DNA of 59,464 nucleotides from Penium margaritaceum (Eukaryota > Streptophyta > Zygnematophyceae > Desmidiales > Peniaceae), in assembly GCA_023375785.1 (NCBI GenBank), contig SZWC01000575.1, forward strand, positions 301,996-361,459, written 5' to 3'. Below, piece by piece: positions 47,101 through 59,464 of this stretch; within the stretch, counting starts at the first letter, position 1; each line of letters starts with the position of its first letter. The notes under the pieces are model-generated. The model was not told the DNA's origin, ran no database searches, and was given only the letters and a program-made list of their open reading frames with translations. The position numbers and the translations under genes were made by a program.

Positions 47101-50100
47101 AAACCATTGTCTTCCACTCTGAACATTTGTGACTCGTGTTATGAGCTCTCAACGTTTACCACACTGAGTGACATTATTTGGTCATGGTCAGTGACATGTG
47201 CCTACTTTGGTTGGTCATCGTGCATGGTATCCACACCGTGCCAAAACGAATTGAAGCTTCTTGTGCTTGCTAGTTGATACTTGGTGTTCCCAAACCATTG
47301 TTTCCCCTCTGACCATTTGTGACTCGTATTATGAGTTGTCAACGGTGACCACACACGGTGTATTTCTTTGGTCAAAGGCAGTACATATGCCTACTTTGGT
47401 CGGTCATTGTGCATAGTAGCATTACCGTGCTACTACTGACTGAAGGTCGTTGTAATTGCTAGTTGAGAACTGATGTTCCCATACCATTGTTTCCTCCCCT
47501 GACCATTTGTGACTCGTGTTATGGTTGGTCAACGTTGACCACCCATATTGAAATTCTGTGGTCATCGTCAGTGACATATGCCTAGTTTGGTTGTTTGGTG
47601 TGCATATCAGCCACACTATGCCACTACGTATCGAAGTTCTTTGTCCTTTCTAGTTGATACATAGGGTTTCCAAGCCATTGTCTCTCCCTCTGACCATTTG
47701 TGACTCGTGTTATGAGTTTTCAATGTTGACCACACATAGTGGACTTCTTCGGTCATAGTGAGTGACATATGCATCCTTTGGTTGGTCACTGTGCACGACA
47801 GCCACACCGTGCCACTACTTGTTGAAAACATTTCTACCCGCTAGTCGATAACTAGTGCTCCCAACCCATGGTTTCCCCCACTGACCATTTGTGACTCGTG
47901 TTATGAGTTTTCAACGTTCACCACACTGTGTGAAATCCGTTTGGTCATGGTTAGTGATGTATGCTTACTTTTATTTGTCACAGTACATGGTTACCACGCT
48001 GTGTCACTAAGTATTGAAGGTCTCTGTGCCTTCTTGTTCATATCTAGTGTTCCCAATCCATTTTTACCCTCTCTGAATATCTGTGACTCGTGTTGTGAGT
48101 TGTGAACGTTGACCACATTAAGTGAAATTCTTTGTTCATGGTCAGTGACATATGCGTGCTTTGGGTGGTCACAGTGCATTGTAGCCACACTGTGCCACTA
48201 CATATTGAAGGTATTTGTACTTGCTAGTCAATAACTAGTATTCAGAAACCATTATCTTCCACCATGACCATTTGTGACTCGTTTATGAGTTGTCAAAGTT
48301 TACCACACATGGTGACATTCTTTGGTCATGGTCCGTGACATATGCAAACCTTGGTTGGTCATCGTGCATGGTATCCACACTGTGCCACAACGTATTATAG
48401 GTCCTTGTTCTTGCTATTTGATACTTGGTGTTCCCAAACCACTGTTTCCCCCTTTGACCATTTGTGACTCGTTTTATGAGTTGTCGACATTGACCAGACA
48501 CAGCGGATTTCTTTCGTCAAAGGCAGTACATATGCCTACTTTGGTCGGTCAATTACATGGTAGCCACACCGTGCTACTACTGACTGAAGGTCGTTTCACT
48601 TGCTAGTTGAGAACTGATGTTCCCAAACCATTGTTTCCTCCCATGACTGTTTGTGAATCGTGTTATGGTTGGTCAGCGTTGACCACCCATATTGAAATTC
48701 TTTGGTCATGGTCAGTGACATATGCCTAGTTTGGATGTTTGGTGTGCATATTAGCCACAGCGTGGCAGTACGTATTGAAGTTATTTGTCCTTTCTTGTCC
48801 ATGCATAGGGTTCCCAAACCATTGTCTCTCCCTCTGACCATTCGTGACTCGTGTTTTGAGTTGTCAATGTTGACCACACACAGTGCACTTCTTCGGTCAT
48901 AGGGAGTGACGTATTCATCCTTTGGTTGGCCGCTGTGCACGCTAGCCACACTGTGTCACTACTTGTTGAAGTTCTTCATACTTGCTAGTTGATAACTAGT
49001 GTTCCTAACACATTGTTTCCCCCTCTGACCATGTGTGAATCGTGTGATGAGTTTTCAATGTTGACCACACATTGTGAAATTCGTTTGGTCATGGTTAGCA
49101 ACATATGCCTTCCTTGGTTTGTCACTGTACATGGTTACCACGCAGTGTCACTACGTATTGAAGGTATTTGTTCTTTCTAGTCAATAGCTAGTGTTCCCAA
49201 TCCAATGTTACCCCCCTTTAACTATCTGTGACTCGTGCTGTGAGTTTTGAACGCTGACCACATGAAGTGAAATTCGTTGGTCATGGTTAGTGACATATGC
49301 ATACTTTGGTTGGTCACTGTGCATGGTAGCCACGCTGTGCCACTTCATATTGAAGGTATTTGTACTTGCTACTCAATGACTAGTATTCACAAACCATTGT
49401 CTTCCACTCTGACCATTTGTGACTCGTGTTATGAGTTGTCAAAGTTTACCACACTTAGTGACATTATTTGGTCATGGTCAGTGACATATGCCTACTTTGG
49501 TTGGTCATCGTGCATGGTTTCCACACCGTGCCACAACTAATTGAAGGTCCGTGTGCTTGTTAGTTGATACCTGGTGTTCCCAAACCATTGTCTCCCCCTG
49601 TGACCATTTGTGACTCCTATTGTGAGTTGTCAACGCTGACCACACACAGCACATTTCTTTGGCCAAAGGTAGTACATATGCCTACTTTGGTCGGTCATTG
49701 TGCATGGTAGCCACACCGTGCTTATACTGATTGAAGTTTGCTGTACTTGCTACTTGAGAACTGATATTCACAGACCATTGTTTCCCCCACTGACAATTTG
49801 TGACTTGTGTTATGGTTGGTGAATGCTGACCACCCATATTGAAATTCTTTCATCATGGTCAGTGACATATGCCTAGTTTGGTTGTTTGGTGTGAAGTGTA
49901 GCCACACCGTAGCACTACGTATTGAAGTTCTTTGTCTTTTCTAGTCAATACATAGGATTCCCAAACCATAGTTTCTTTCCTCTGACCATTTGTGACTCGT
50001 GTTATGAGTTGTCAATGCTGACCCTACATAGTGGACTTCTTCGGTCATAGTCAGTGACGTGTGCATCCTTTGATTGGTCACTGTGCAGGCTAGCCACACC

Positions 50101-53100
50101 GCGCCACTACTTGTTGAAAATATTTCTACTTGCTTGTTGACAACTAGTAATCTCAACCCATGGTTTCCCCCACTGACCAATTGTGACTCGTGCTATTCGT
50201 TTTCAACGTTGACCACACACTATGAAGTCCGTTTGGTCATGGTTTCTGACATATGCCTACTTTGGTTTGTCACTGTACATGGTTACAACGCTGTGTCATT
50301 ACGCATCGAATGTATTTGTGCTTTCTTATTGACAGCTAGTGTTCCCAAACCATTGTTAGCCCCCTCTGACTATTTGTGACTCATGTTGTGAATTGTAAAT
50401 GTTGACCACATGAAGGGAAATTCTTTGTTTATGGTCAATGACATATGCATTCTTTGGTTGGTCACTGTGCATGGTAGCCACACTATGCCACTACATATTG
50501 AAGGTATTTGTACTTTCTAGTCAATAACTAGTATTCACAAACCATTATCTTCCACCCTGACCATTTGTGACTCGTGTTATGAGTTGTCAAAGTTTACCAC
50601 ACATGGTGACATTCTTTGGTCATGGTCAGTGACATATGCATACCTTGGTTGGTCATCGTGCATGGTATCCACACCGTGCCACAACATATTGAAGCTCCTT
50701 GTGCTTGATATTTGATATGTGGTGTTCCCAAAAAAAAAAATCCCCCTTCTGACCATTAGTGACTCGTGTTATGAGTTGTCAACGTTGACCACAAACAGCG
50801 GATTTATTTGGTCAAAGGCAGTACATATGCCTACTTTGGTCGGTCATTGTGCATGGTAGCCACACCGTGCTACTATGGACTGAAGGTCGTTGTACTTGCT
50901 ATTTGAGAACTGATATTCCCATAGCATTGTTTCCTCCCCTGACCGTTTGTGACTCGTGTTATGGTTGGTCAACGTTGACCACCCATATTGAAATTCTCTG
51001 GTCATGGTCAGTGACATATGCCTAGTTTGGTTGTTTGGTGCGCATATTAGCCACACCGTGCCACTACGTATTGAAGTTCTTTGTCCTTTCTAGTCAATAC
51101 ATAGGGTTCCCAAACCATTTTCTCTCCCTCTTACCATTTGTGACTCGTGTTATGAGTTGTCAATGTTGACCACACATGGTGGACTTCTTCAGTCATAGTC
51201 AGTGACATATGCATCCTTTGGTTGGTCACTTTGCACGCTAGCCACACCGTGCCACTACTTGTTGAAAATCTTTCTACTTGCTAATTGATAACTAGTGTTC
51301 CCAACCCATGGTTTCCCCCACTGACCATTTGTGACTCGTGTTATGAGTTTTCAATGTTGACCACACACTGTGAAATCCGTTTCGTCATGGTCAGTGACAT
51401 ATGCCTACTTTGGTTTGTCCCTGTACTTGGTTACCACACCGTGTCACTGCGTATCGAAGGTCTTTGTGCTTTCTAGTTAATAGCTAGTGTTCCCAACCAT
51501 TGTTACCCCCTTTGACTATCTGTGACTCGTGTTGTGAGTTGTCAACGCTGACCACATGAAGTGAAAATCGTTGGTCATGGTCAGTTACACATGCATACTT
51601 TGGTTGGTCACTATACATGGTAGCCACGCTGTGCCACTACATATTGAAGGTATTTGTACTTGCTACTCCATAACTAGTATTCACAAACCATTGTCTTCCA
51701 CTCTGACCATTCGTGACTCGTGTTATGAATCGTCAAACTTAACCACACTTAGTGACATTACTTGGTCATGGTCAGTGACATATGCCTACTTTTGGTTGGT
51801 CATCGTGCATGGTATCCACACCGAGCCACAACGTATTGAAGGTCCTTGTTCTTGCTAGTTAAAACCTGGTGTTCCCAAACCATTGTCTTGCCCTCTGACC
51901 ATTTTTGACTCCTGTTATTAGCTGTCAACGTTGACCACACACAGCGGATTTCTTTGGTCAAAGGCAGTACATATGCCTACTTTGGTCAGTCATTGAGCAT
52001 GGAAGCCACACTGTGCTTATACTGATTGAAAGTCTCTGTACTTGCTAGTTGAGAACTGATATTCCCAAACCATTGTTTCCCACTCTGACCATTTGTGACT
52101 CGTGTCATGGTTGGTGAATGTTGACCACCCATATTGAAATTCTTTGGTCATGGTCAGTGACATATGCCTAGTTTGGTTGTTTGGTGTGCATAGTAGCCAC
52201 ACCGCGCCACTACGTATTGAAGTTCTTTGTCCTTTGTTCTTTCTATTCGATACATTGGGTTCTCAAACCATTGTCTCTCCCTCTGACCATTTGTGACTCG
52301 TGTTATGAGTTGTCAATGTTGACCACACATAGTGGACTTCTTTGGTCATAGTCAGTGACATATGCATCATTTGGTTGGTCACTGTGCACGCTAGCCACAC
52401 CGTGCCACTACTTGTTCAAAATCTTTCTACTTGAAAGTTGATAACTAGTATTCCCAACCCATGGTTTTCCCCACTGACCATTTGTGACTCGTGTTATGAG
52501 CTTTCAACGTTGACCACACACTGTGAAATCCGTTTCGTCATGGTAAGTGACATATGCCTACTTTTGTTTGTCACTGTACATGGTTACCATGCTCTGTCAC
52601 TACATATTAAAGGTATTTGTGCTTTCTAGTTAATGGCTAGTGTTCCCAAAACCATTGTTACCCCCCTTTGACTATATGTCACTCCTGTTGTGAGTTTTCA
52701 ACGTTGACCATATGAAGTGAAGTTTGTGGGTCATGGTCAGTGACATATGCATCCTTTGGTTGGTCACTGTGCATGGTAGCCACGCTGTGCCACTTCATAT
52801 CGAAGGTATTTGTACTTGCTACTCCATAACTAGTATTCACAAACCATTGCCTTTCACTCTGAACATTTGTGACTCGTGTTATGAGCTGTCAACGTTTACC
52901 ACACTTAGTGACATTGTTTGGGCATGGTGAGTGACATATGCCTACTTTGGGTGGTCATCGTGCATGGTACAACATCGTGCCAAAACGTATTGAAGCTCCT
53001 TATGCTTGCTAAAGGATACTTGGTGTTCCCAAACCATTGTTTCCCCCCTCTGACCATTTGTGACTCGTATTATGAGGTGTCAACGCTGACCACACATGGT

Positions 53101-53254
53101 GTGTTTCTTTGGTCAAAGGCAGTACATATGCCTACTTTGGTCGGTCATTGTGCAGGGTAGCCACACCGTGCTACTACTGACCGAAGGTCATTGTACTTGC
53201 TAGTTGAGAACTGATATTCCAATGGCATTGTCTCTCCCTCTGACCATTTGTGAA

Positions 53255-53636
53255 TCGTGTTATGAGTTGTCAATGTTGACCATACATAGTGGACTTCTTC
53301 GGTCATAGTCAGTGACGTGTGCATCCTTTGGTTGGTCACTGTGCACGCTAGCCACACCGTGCCACTACTTGTTGAAAATCTTTCTACTTGCTAGCTGATA
53401 ACTAGCGTTTGCAACCCATGGTTTCCCCCACTGACCGACTGTGACTCGTGTTATGAGTTGTCAATGTTGACCATACATAGTGGACTTCTTCGGTCATAGT
53501 CAGTGACGTGTGCATCCTTTGGTTGGTCACTGTGCACGCTAGCCACACCGTGCCACTACTTGTTGAAAATCTTTCTACTTGCTAGCTGATAACTAGTGTT
53601 TGCAACCCATGGTTTCCCCCACTGACCGACTGTGAC
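53255..53636. repeat. near-exact single-monomer duplication
   Basis: Two copies of 191 bp share the private variants ctagctgataactag, gtttgcaaccc and ctgaccgactgtg, with one visible difference (actagcg against actagtg). The preceding F monomer is absent, so deletion and duplication occurred side by side. Confidence 0.8.
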
Positions 53637-55155
53637 TCGTGTTATGAGTTTTCAACGTTGACCACAGACTCTGAAATCCGTTTGGTCATGGTCAGTGACA
53701 TATGCCTACTTTCGTTTGTCACTGTAAATGGTTACAATGCCGTGTCCTTACGTATCGAAGGTATTTGTGCTTTCTTGTTGACAGCTAGTGTTCCAAAACC
53801 ATTATTAGCCCCCTCTGACTATCACTGACTCGTGTTGTGAGTTGTAAATGTTGACCAAATCAAGTGAAATTCTTTGTTCATGGTCAGTGACACATGCATA
53901 CTTTTGTTGGTCATTGTGCATTGTAGCCATACTGTGCCACTACATATTGAAGGTATTTGTACTTGCTAGTCAAAAACTAGTGTTCACAAACCATTATCTT
54001 CCAACCTGACCATTTGTGACTCGTGTTATTAGTTGTCAAAGTTTACCACACATGGTGACATTCTTTGGTCATGGTTAGTGACATATGCATACCTTGGTTG
54101 GTCATCGTGCATGCTATCCACACCGTGCCAAAACGTTTTTTAGCTGCTTGTGCTTGCTATTTTATAATTGGTTTTCCCAAACCATTGTTTCCCTCTCTCA
54201 CCATTTGTGTCTCGTATTATGAGTTGTCGACGTTGACCAGACACAGCCGATTTCTTTCGTCAAAGGCAGTACATATGCCTGCTTTGGTCGGTCATTGTGC
54301 ATGGTAGCCACACCGTGCTACTACTGACTGAAGGTCTTTGTACTTGCTAGTTGAGAACTGATATTCCCAAAACATTGTTTCCTCCCCTGACCGTTTGTGA
54401 CTCGTGTTATGGTTGGTCAACGTTGACCACCCATATTGATTTTCTCTGGTCATGGCCAGTGACATATGCCTAGTTTGGATGTTTTGTGTGCATATTAGCC
54501 ACACCGTGCCACTACGTATTGAAGTTACTTGTCCTTTCTAGTCCATGCATAGGGTTCCCAAACCATTGTCTCTCCCTCTGACCATTCGTGACTTGTGTTA
54601 TGAGTTGTCAATATTGACCACACACAGTGGACTTCTTCGGTCATAGTCAGTAACGTATTCATCCTTTGGTTGGTCGTTGTGCACGCTAGCCACACAGTGC
54701 CACTACTTGTTGAAGTTCTGCGTACTTGCTAGTTGATAACTAGTGTTCCTAACCCATTGTTTCCCCCTCTGACCATTTGTAACTGGTGTGATGAGTTTTC
54801 AACATTGATCACACACTGTGAAATTCGTTTGGTCATGGTTAGTGACATATGCCTACTTTGGTTTGCCACTGTACATGGTTACCACGCCGTATCACTACGT
54901 ATTGAAGGTATTTGTGCTTTCTAGTCAATAGCTAGTGCTCCCAAACCAATGTTATCCCCCTTTGACTATCTGTGACTCGTCCTGTGAGTTGTAAATGTTG
55001 ACCACATGAAACAAAATTCTTTGTTCATAGTCAGTGACATATGCATGTTTTGGTTGGTCACTGTGCATTGTAGCCACACTATGCCACTACATATTGAAGG
55101 TATTTGTACTTGCTAGTCAATAACTAGTATTCACAAACCATTATCTCCACCCTGA

Positions 55156-55537
55156 CCATTTGTGACTCGTGTTCTGAGTTGTCAAAGTTTACCACACTTA
55201 GTGACATTATTTGGTCATGGTCAGTGACATATGCCTACTTTGGTTGGTCATCGTGCATGGTATCCACACCGTGCCACAACGTATTGAAGCTCCTTGTGGT
55301 TACTATTTGATACTTGGTGTTCCCAAACCATTGTTTCCCCCTCTGACCATTTGTGACTCGTGTTCTGAGTTGTCAAAGTTTACCACACTTAGTGACATTA
55401 TTTGGTCATGGTCAGTGACATATGCCTACTTTGGTTGGTCATCGTGCATGGTATCCACACCGTGCCACAACGTATTGAAGCTCCTTGTGGTTACTATTTG
55501 ATACTTGGTGTTCCCAAACCATTGTTTCCCCCTCTGA
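55156..55537. repeat. exact single-monomer duplication (D/E register)
   Basis: Bases 55156-55346 are repeated at 55347-55537, including the private variants cgtgttctgag and ccttgtggttactattt. Confidence 0.85.
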
Positions 55538-58500
55538 CCATTTGTGACTCGTGTTATGAGTTGCCAACGTTGACCACACACGGTGGATTTCTTTGGTCAA
55601 AAGGCAGTACATATGCCTACTTTGGTCGGTCATTGTGCATGGTAGCCTCACCGTCCTACTACTGACTGAAAATTGTTGTACTTGCTAGTTGGTATCTAGT
55701 ATTCCCAAACCATTGTTTCCCCCTCTGATAATTTGTGACTTGTGTTATGGTTGGTGAATGTTGACCGCTTACATTGAAATTCGTGCATCATGGTCAGTGA
55801 CATATGCCTAGTTTGGTTGTTTGGTGTGCATAATAGTCATACCGTGCCACTACGTATTGAATTTCTTTGTCCTTTCTAGTCGATGCATAGGGTTCCCAAA
55901 CCATTGTCTCTCTCTCTGACCATTTATGACTCATGTTATGAGTTGTCAATGTTGACCATGCATAGTGGACTTCTTCGGTCATAGTCAGTGACGTGTGCAT
56001 CCTTTGGTTGGTCACTGTGCACGCTAGCCACACCGTGCCACAACTTGTTGAAAATCTTTCTAATTGCTAGTTGATAACTAGTGTTCCCAACCCATGGTTT
56101 CCCCCACTGACCAATTGTGACTCGTGTTATGAGTTTTCAACGTTGACCACACAGTGTGAAATCCGTATGGTCATTGTTTGTGACGTATGCCTACTTTGGT
56201 TTGTAACTGTACATGGTTACAACACCGTGTCATTACATATCGAAGGTATTTCTGCTTTCTTGTTGACAGCTAGTGTTCCCAAACCATTATTAGCCCCCTC
56301 TGACTATATGTGACTCGTGTTGTGAGTTGTAAATGTTGACCACATGAAGTAAAATTCTTTATTCATGGTCAGTGACATATGCATAGTTTGGTTGGTCACT
56401 GTGCATTGTAGCCACACTGTGCCACTACATATTGAAGGTATTTGTACTTTCTAGTTGATAACTAGTATTCACAAACCATTATCTTCCACCCTGACCATTT
56501 GTGACTCGTGTTATTAGTCACCAAAGTTTACCACACATGGTGACATTCTTTGGTCATGGTCAGTGACATATGCATACCTTTGGTTGATCATCGTGCATGG
56601 TATCCACACCGTGCCACAACGTATTGTAGCTGCTTGTGCTTGCTTTTTGATACTTGGTGTTCCCAAACCATTGTTTTTCCCTCTGACCTTTTGTGTCTCG
56701 TATTATGAGTTGTCGATATTGACCAGACATAGCAGATTTCTGTCGTCAAAGGCAGTACATATGCCTGCTTTGGTCGGTCATTGTGCATGGTAGCCACACC
56801 GTCCTACTACTAACTGAAGGTCGTTGTACTTGCTAGTTGAGAACTGATACTCCCAATCCATTGTTTCCTCCCCTGACCATTTGTGACTCGTGTTATTGTT
56901 GGTCAACGTTGACTACCCATATTGACATTCTCTGGTCATGGTAAGTGACATATGCCTAGTTTGGATGTTTGGTGTGCACATTAGCCACAATATGCCACTA
57001 CGTATTGAAGTTATTTGTTCTTTCTAGTCCATGCATAGTGTTCCTAAACCATTGTCTCTCCCTTTGACTATTTGTCACTCGTGTTATGAGTTGTCAATGT
57101 TGACCACACACAGTGGACTTCTTCGGTCATAGTCAGTGACGTATTCATCCTTTGGTTTGTCACTGTGCACGCTAGCCACACCGTGCCACTACTTGTTGAA
57201 TTTCTTCGTACTTGATAGTTGATAACTAGTGTTCCTAACCCATTGTTTCCCCCATTGACCATTTGTGACTTGTGTGATGAGCTTTCAACATTGCTTATAC
57301 ACTGTGAAATTCGTTTGGTCATGGTTAGTGACATAAGCCTACTTTGGTTTGTCACTGTACATGGCTACCACGCCGTGTCACTACGTATTGAAGGTATTTG
57401 TTCTTTCTAGTCAATAGCTAGTGTTCCCAAACCAATGCTATCCCCCTTTGACTATATGTGACTCGTGTTGTGAGTTGTAAATGTTGACCACATGAAGTGA
57501 CATTCTTTGTTCATTGTCAGTGACATATGCATACTTTGGTTGGTCACTGTGCATTGTAGCCACACTGTGCCACTACATATTCAAGGTATTTGTACTTGCT
57601 AGTCGATAACTAGTATTCACAAACCATTGTATTCCACCCTGAACATTTGTGACTTGTGTTATGTGTTGTCAACGTTTATCACACATAGTGACATTATTTG
57701 GTCATGGTCAGTGACATATGCCTGCTTTGGTTGGTCATCGTGCATGGTATCCACACCGTGCCACAACGTATTGAAGCTCCTTGTGCTTGCTATTTGATAC
57801 GTGGTGTTCCCAAACCATTGTTTCCCCGTTCTGACCATTTGTGATTCGAATTATGAGCTGTCAACGTTGACCACACACAGCGGATTTTTTTGGTCGAAGG
57901 CACTACATATGCCTACTTTGGTCAGGCATTGTGCCTGGTAGCCACACCATGCTACTACTGACTGAATGTCTCTGTACTTGCTAGTTGAGAACTGATGTTC
58001 CCATAGCATTGTTTCCTCCCCTGACCGTTTGTGACTCGTGTTATGGTTGGTCATGGTCAGTGACATATGCCTAGTTTGGTTGTTTGGTCTGCATATTAGC
58101 CACACCGTGCCACTACGTATTGAAGTTCTTTGTTCTTTCTAGTCAATACATAGGGTTCCAAAACCATTGTCTCTCCCTCTGACCATTTTTGACTCGTGTT
58201 ATGAGTTGTCAATGTTGACCACACACAGTGGACTTCTTCGGTCATAGTCAGTGACGTATTCATCCTTTGGTTGGTCACTGTGCACGCTAGCCACACTGTG
58301 CCACCACTTGTTGAAGTTCTTCGTACTTGCTAGTTTGTAACTAGTGTTCCTAACCCATTGTTTCCCCCTCTGACCATTTGTGACTGGTGTGATGAGTTTT
58401 TAACGTTGATCACACACTGTGAAGTTCGTTTGGTCATGGTTAGTGACATAAGCCTACTTTGGTTTGTCACTGTACATGGTTACTACGCCGTGTCACTACG

Positions 58501-59308
58501 CATTGAAGGTATTTGTGCTTTCTAGTCAATAGCTGGTGTTCCCAAACCAATGTTATCCCCTTTTGACTATCTGTGACTCGTGTTGTGAGTTGTAAATGTT
58601 GACCACATGAAGTGAAATTCTTTGTTCATGGTCAGTGACATATGCATACTTTGGTTGGTCACTGTGCATTGTAGCCACACTGTGCCACTACATATTGAAG
58701 GTATTTGTACTTGCTAGTTGATAACTAGTATTCACAAACCATTATCTTCCACCCTGACCATTTGTGACTCGTGTTATGAGTTGTCAAAGTTTACCACACT
58801 TAGTGATTTTATTTGGTCATGGTCAGTGACATATGCCTACTTTGGTTGGTCATCGTGCATGGTATCCACACCGTGCCACAACGTATTGAAGCTCCTTGTG
58901 CTTGCTATTTGATACTTGGTGTTCCCAAACCATTGTTTCCCCCTCTGACCATTTGTGACTCGTATTATGAGTTGACAACATTGACCACACACGGTGGATT
59001 TCTTTGGTCAAAGGCAGTACATATGCTTACCTTGGTTGGTCATTGTGCATGGTAGCCTCACCGTGCTACTACTGACTGAAGGTCGTTGTACTTCCTAGTT
59101 GGTATCTAGCATCCTCAAACCATTGTTTCCCCCTCTGACAATTTGTGACCCATATTATGGGTTGTCAACGTTGACCACACATAGTAAAGTTATTTGGTCA
59201 TGGTAAGTGGCACATTCGTAATCTGGTTGGTCATTGTGCATGGTAGCCACACCGTTCCACTACTTGTTGAAAGTCTTTGTACTTGCTAGTTAATAAATAG
59301 CAAATGGT

Positions 59309-59464
59309 TTCTCCCTTTGACACCAGGTGGGTTTTTGTTTATTTGTTTCGCGTAGGTGCCTTCACTGTAATACTCCCTCCCACCCCCCTAGAGGGATGTT
59401 CCGTGGACGACCTGGAGGACAGATTTACGACCGCATTATGACACCCCCCCAACCCCCCCCCCCC
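59309..59464 (-). mobile_element. tRNA-like cassette, copy 5, cut by window edge
   Basis: The left end of the cassette follows monomer G exactly as in the other copies (ctccctttgacaccag, then gggtttttgtttatttg). It runs to a C run at the last bases. The window, and perhaps the contig, ends in poly-C, the same position as the 100-N gap in copy 1. Confidence 0.65.

Larger units (their letters stand above)
44101..59308. repeat. satellite block 5
   Basis: The longest uninterrupted stretch. It starts H-I-J-C and then runs in units of ~1,141-1,156 bp. F is missing at 53220; an A/B monomer is duplicated at 53255-53636 and a D/E monomer at 55156-55537; a G/F hybrid lies near 55738; a 40-bp deletion in F lies at 58041-58060. 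A run of 11 As replaces part of a monomer start at 50730-50740. It ends with E and G (from ~59104). Confidence 0.85.
8903..59464. repeat. ~190-bp satellite array with six-monomer higher-order repeat
   Basis: The whole region is made of 188-193-bp monomers in one orientation, about 250 in all. Nearly every monomer shares the landmarks ttcccaaaccattg near its start, gaccatttgtgactcgtg, a ttgaccac block, gtgacatatgc, and a tagccacaccgtgccac block. Six diverged classes follow a fixed order A-B-C-D-E-F. Their start signatures are: A, attgtctctccctctg; B, cccatggtttcccccactg; C, gttaccccc or gttagccccc with gactatctgtg; D, attcacaaaccattntcttcc; E, gtttccccctctgacc with tttggtcaaagg; F, gtttcctcccctgaccg with cccatattgaaattct. 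Starts of class A recur every ~1,141-1,156 bp in undisturbed parts. Size, homogeneity and HOR order are those of centromeric or pericentromeric satellites, but a centromeric role is inference only. No genes are supported inside. Confidence 0.95.

Noticed and set aside
9202..59055. Dozens of 60-130-codon open frames on both strands in the satellite
   Set aside because: They recur with the monomer/HOR period, start and stop at fixed monomer positions, appear on both strands, and resemble no known domain. They follow from the repeat sequence.
8903..59464. CRISPR array
   Set aside because: The repeats are contiguous ~190-bp monomers without unique spacers, and the surroundings are eukaryotic.

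Overview
The window has two parts. The first 8.9 kb is GC-rich and holds the remains of a Ty3/gypsy-type LTR retrotransposon, read on the minus strand. The remaining ~50.5 kb is one tandem satellite array of ~190-bp monomers, interrupted by repeated copies of a tRNA-like, poly-C-containing cassette. This is eukaryotic nuclear heterochromatin. A plant or green-alga source is my best guess (gypsy element with a CCHC gag, long satellite, lesions that look like methylation decay), but no gene here fixes the taxon.

Left part, read right to left on the minus strand. A ~1.2-kb stretch without genes (7658-8902) may contain the 5' LTR and leader. Then come a decayed gag (about 7657 to 5034), a 300-bp block present twice around a single N (4733-5333), and a decayed pol with protease, reverse transcriptase and RNase H (about 4790 to 1799). 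Many stop codons, mostly TAG, and at least two frame changes break gag-pol. Catalytic residues of the protease and RNase H are also substituted. No integrase is present. Where it should begin, the reading frame shifts near a run of nine Gs and enters a stop-free frame of 677 codons (2031 to 1). This frame first repeats a protease-flanking region related to the one in pol. It then runs into an unrecognised Pro/Ala-rich protein with a helical C-terminal part, cut by the window edge.

Right part. From about 8903 the sequence is satellite, roughly 250 monomers. The monomers fall into six classes (called A to F here) in fixed order, giving a higher-order repeat (HOR) of about 1,145 bp; 10230-11376 is a clean example at 1,147 bp. 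At five places (15198, 26799, 33129, 43608, 59309) the order changes to E-G-[cassette]-H-I-J-C. G, H and I are private monomers, and J looks like an F/B recombinant. The cassette has pol III A-box and B-box-like motifs on the minus strand and C runs. One cassette contains the 100-N assembly gap. Its constant context shows that it inserted once and was then amplified with the satellite.

Recent turnover is visible as exact single-monomer duplications, a two-monomer duplication, and several deletion or hybrid junctions with microhomology. Two single-N positions (5033, 22107) are flanked by near-identical blocks of ~300 and ~280 bp and are probably unmerged contig ends. No protein-coding gene is supported inside the satellite. 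The many 60-130-residue open frames there follow from the monomer sequence and recur with its period.
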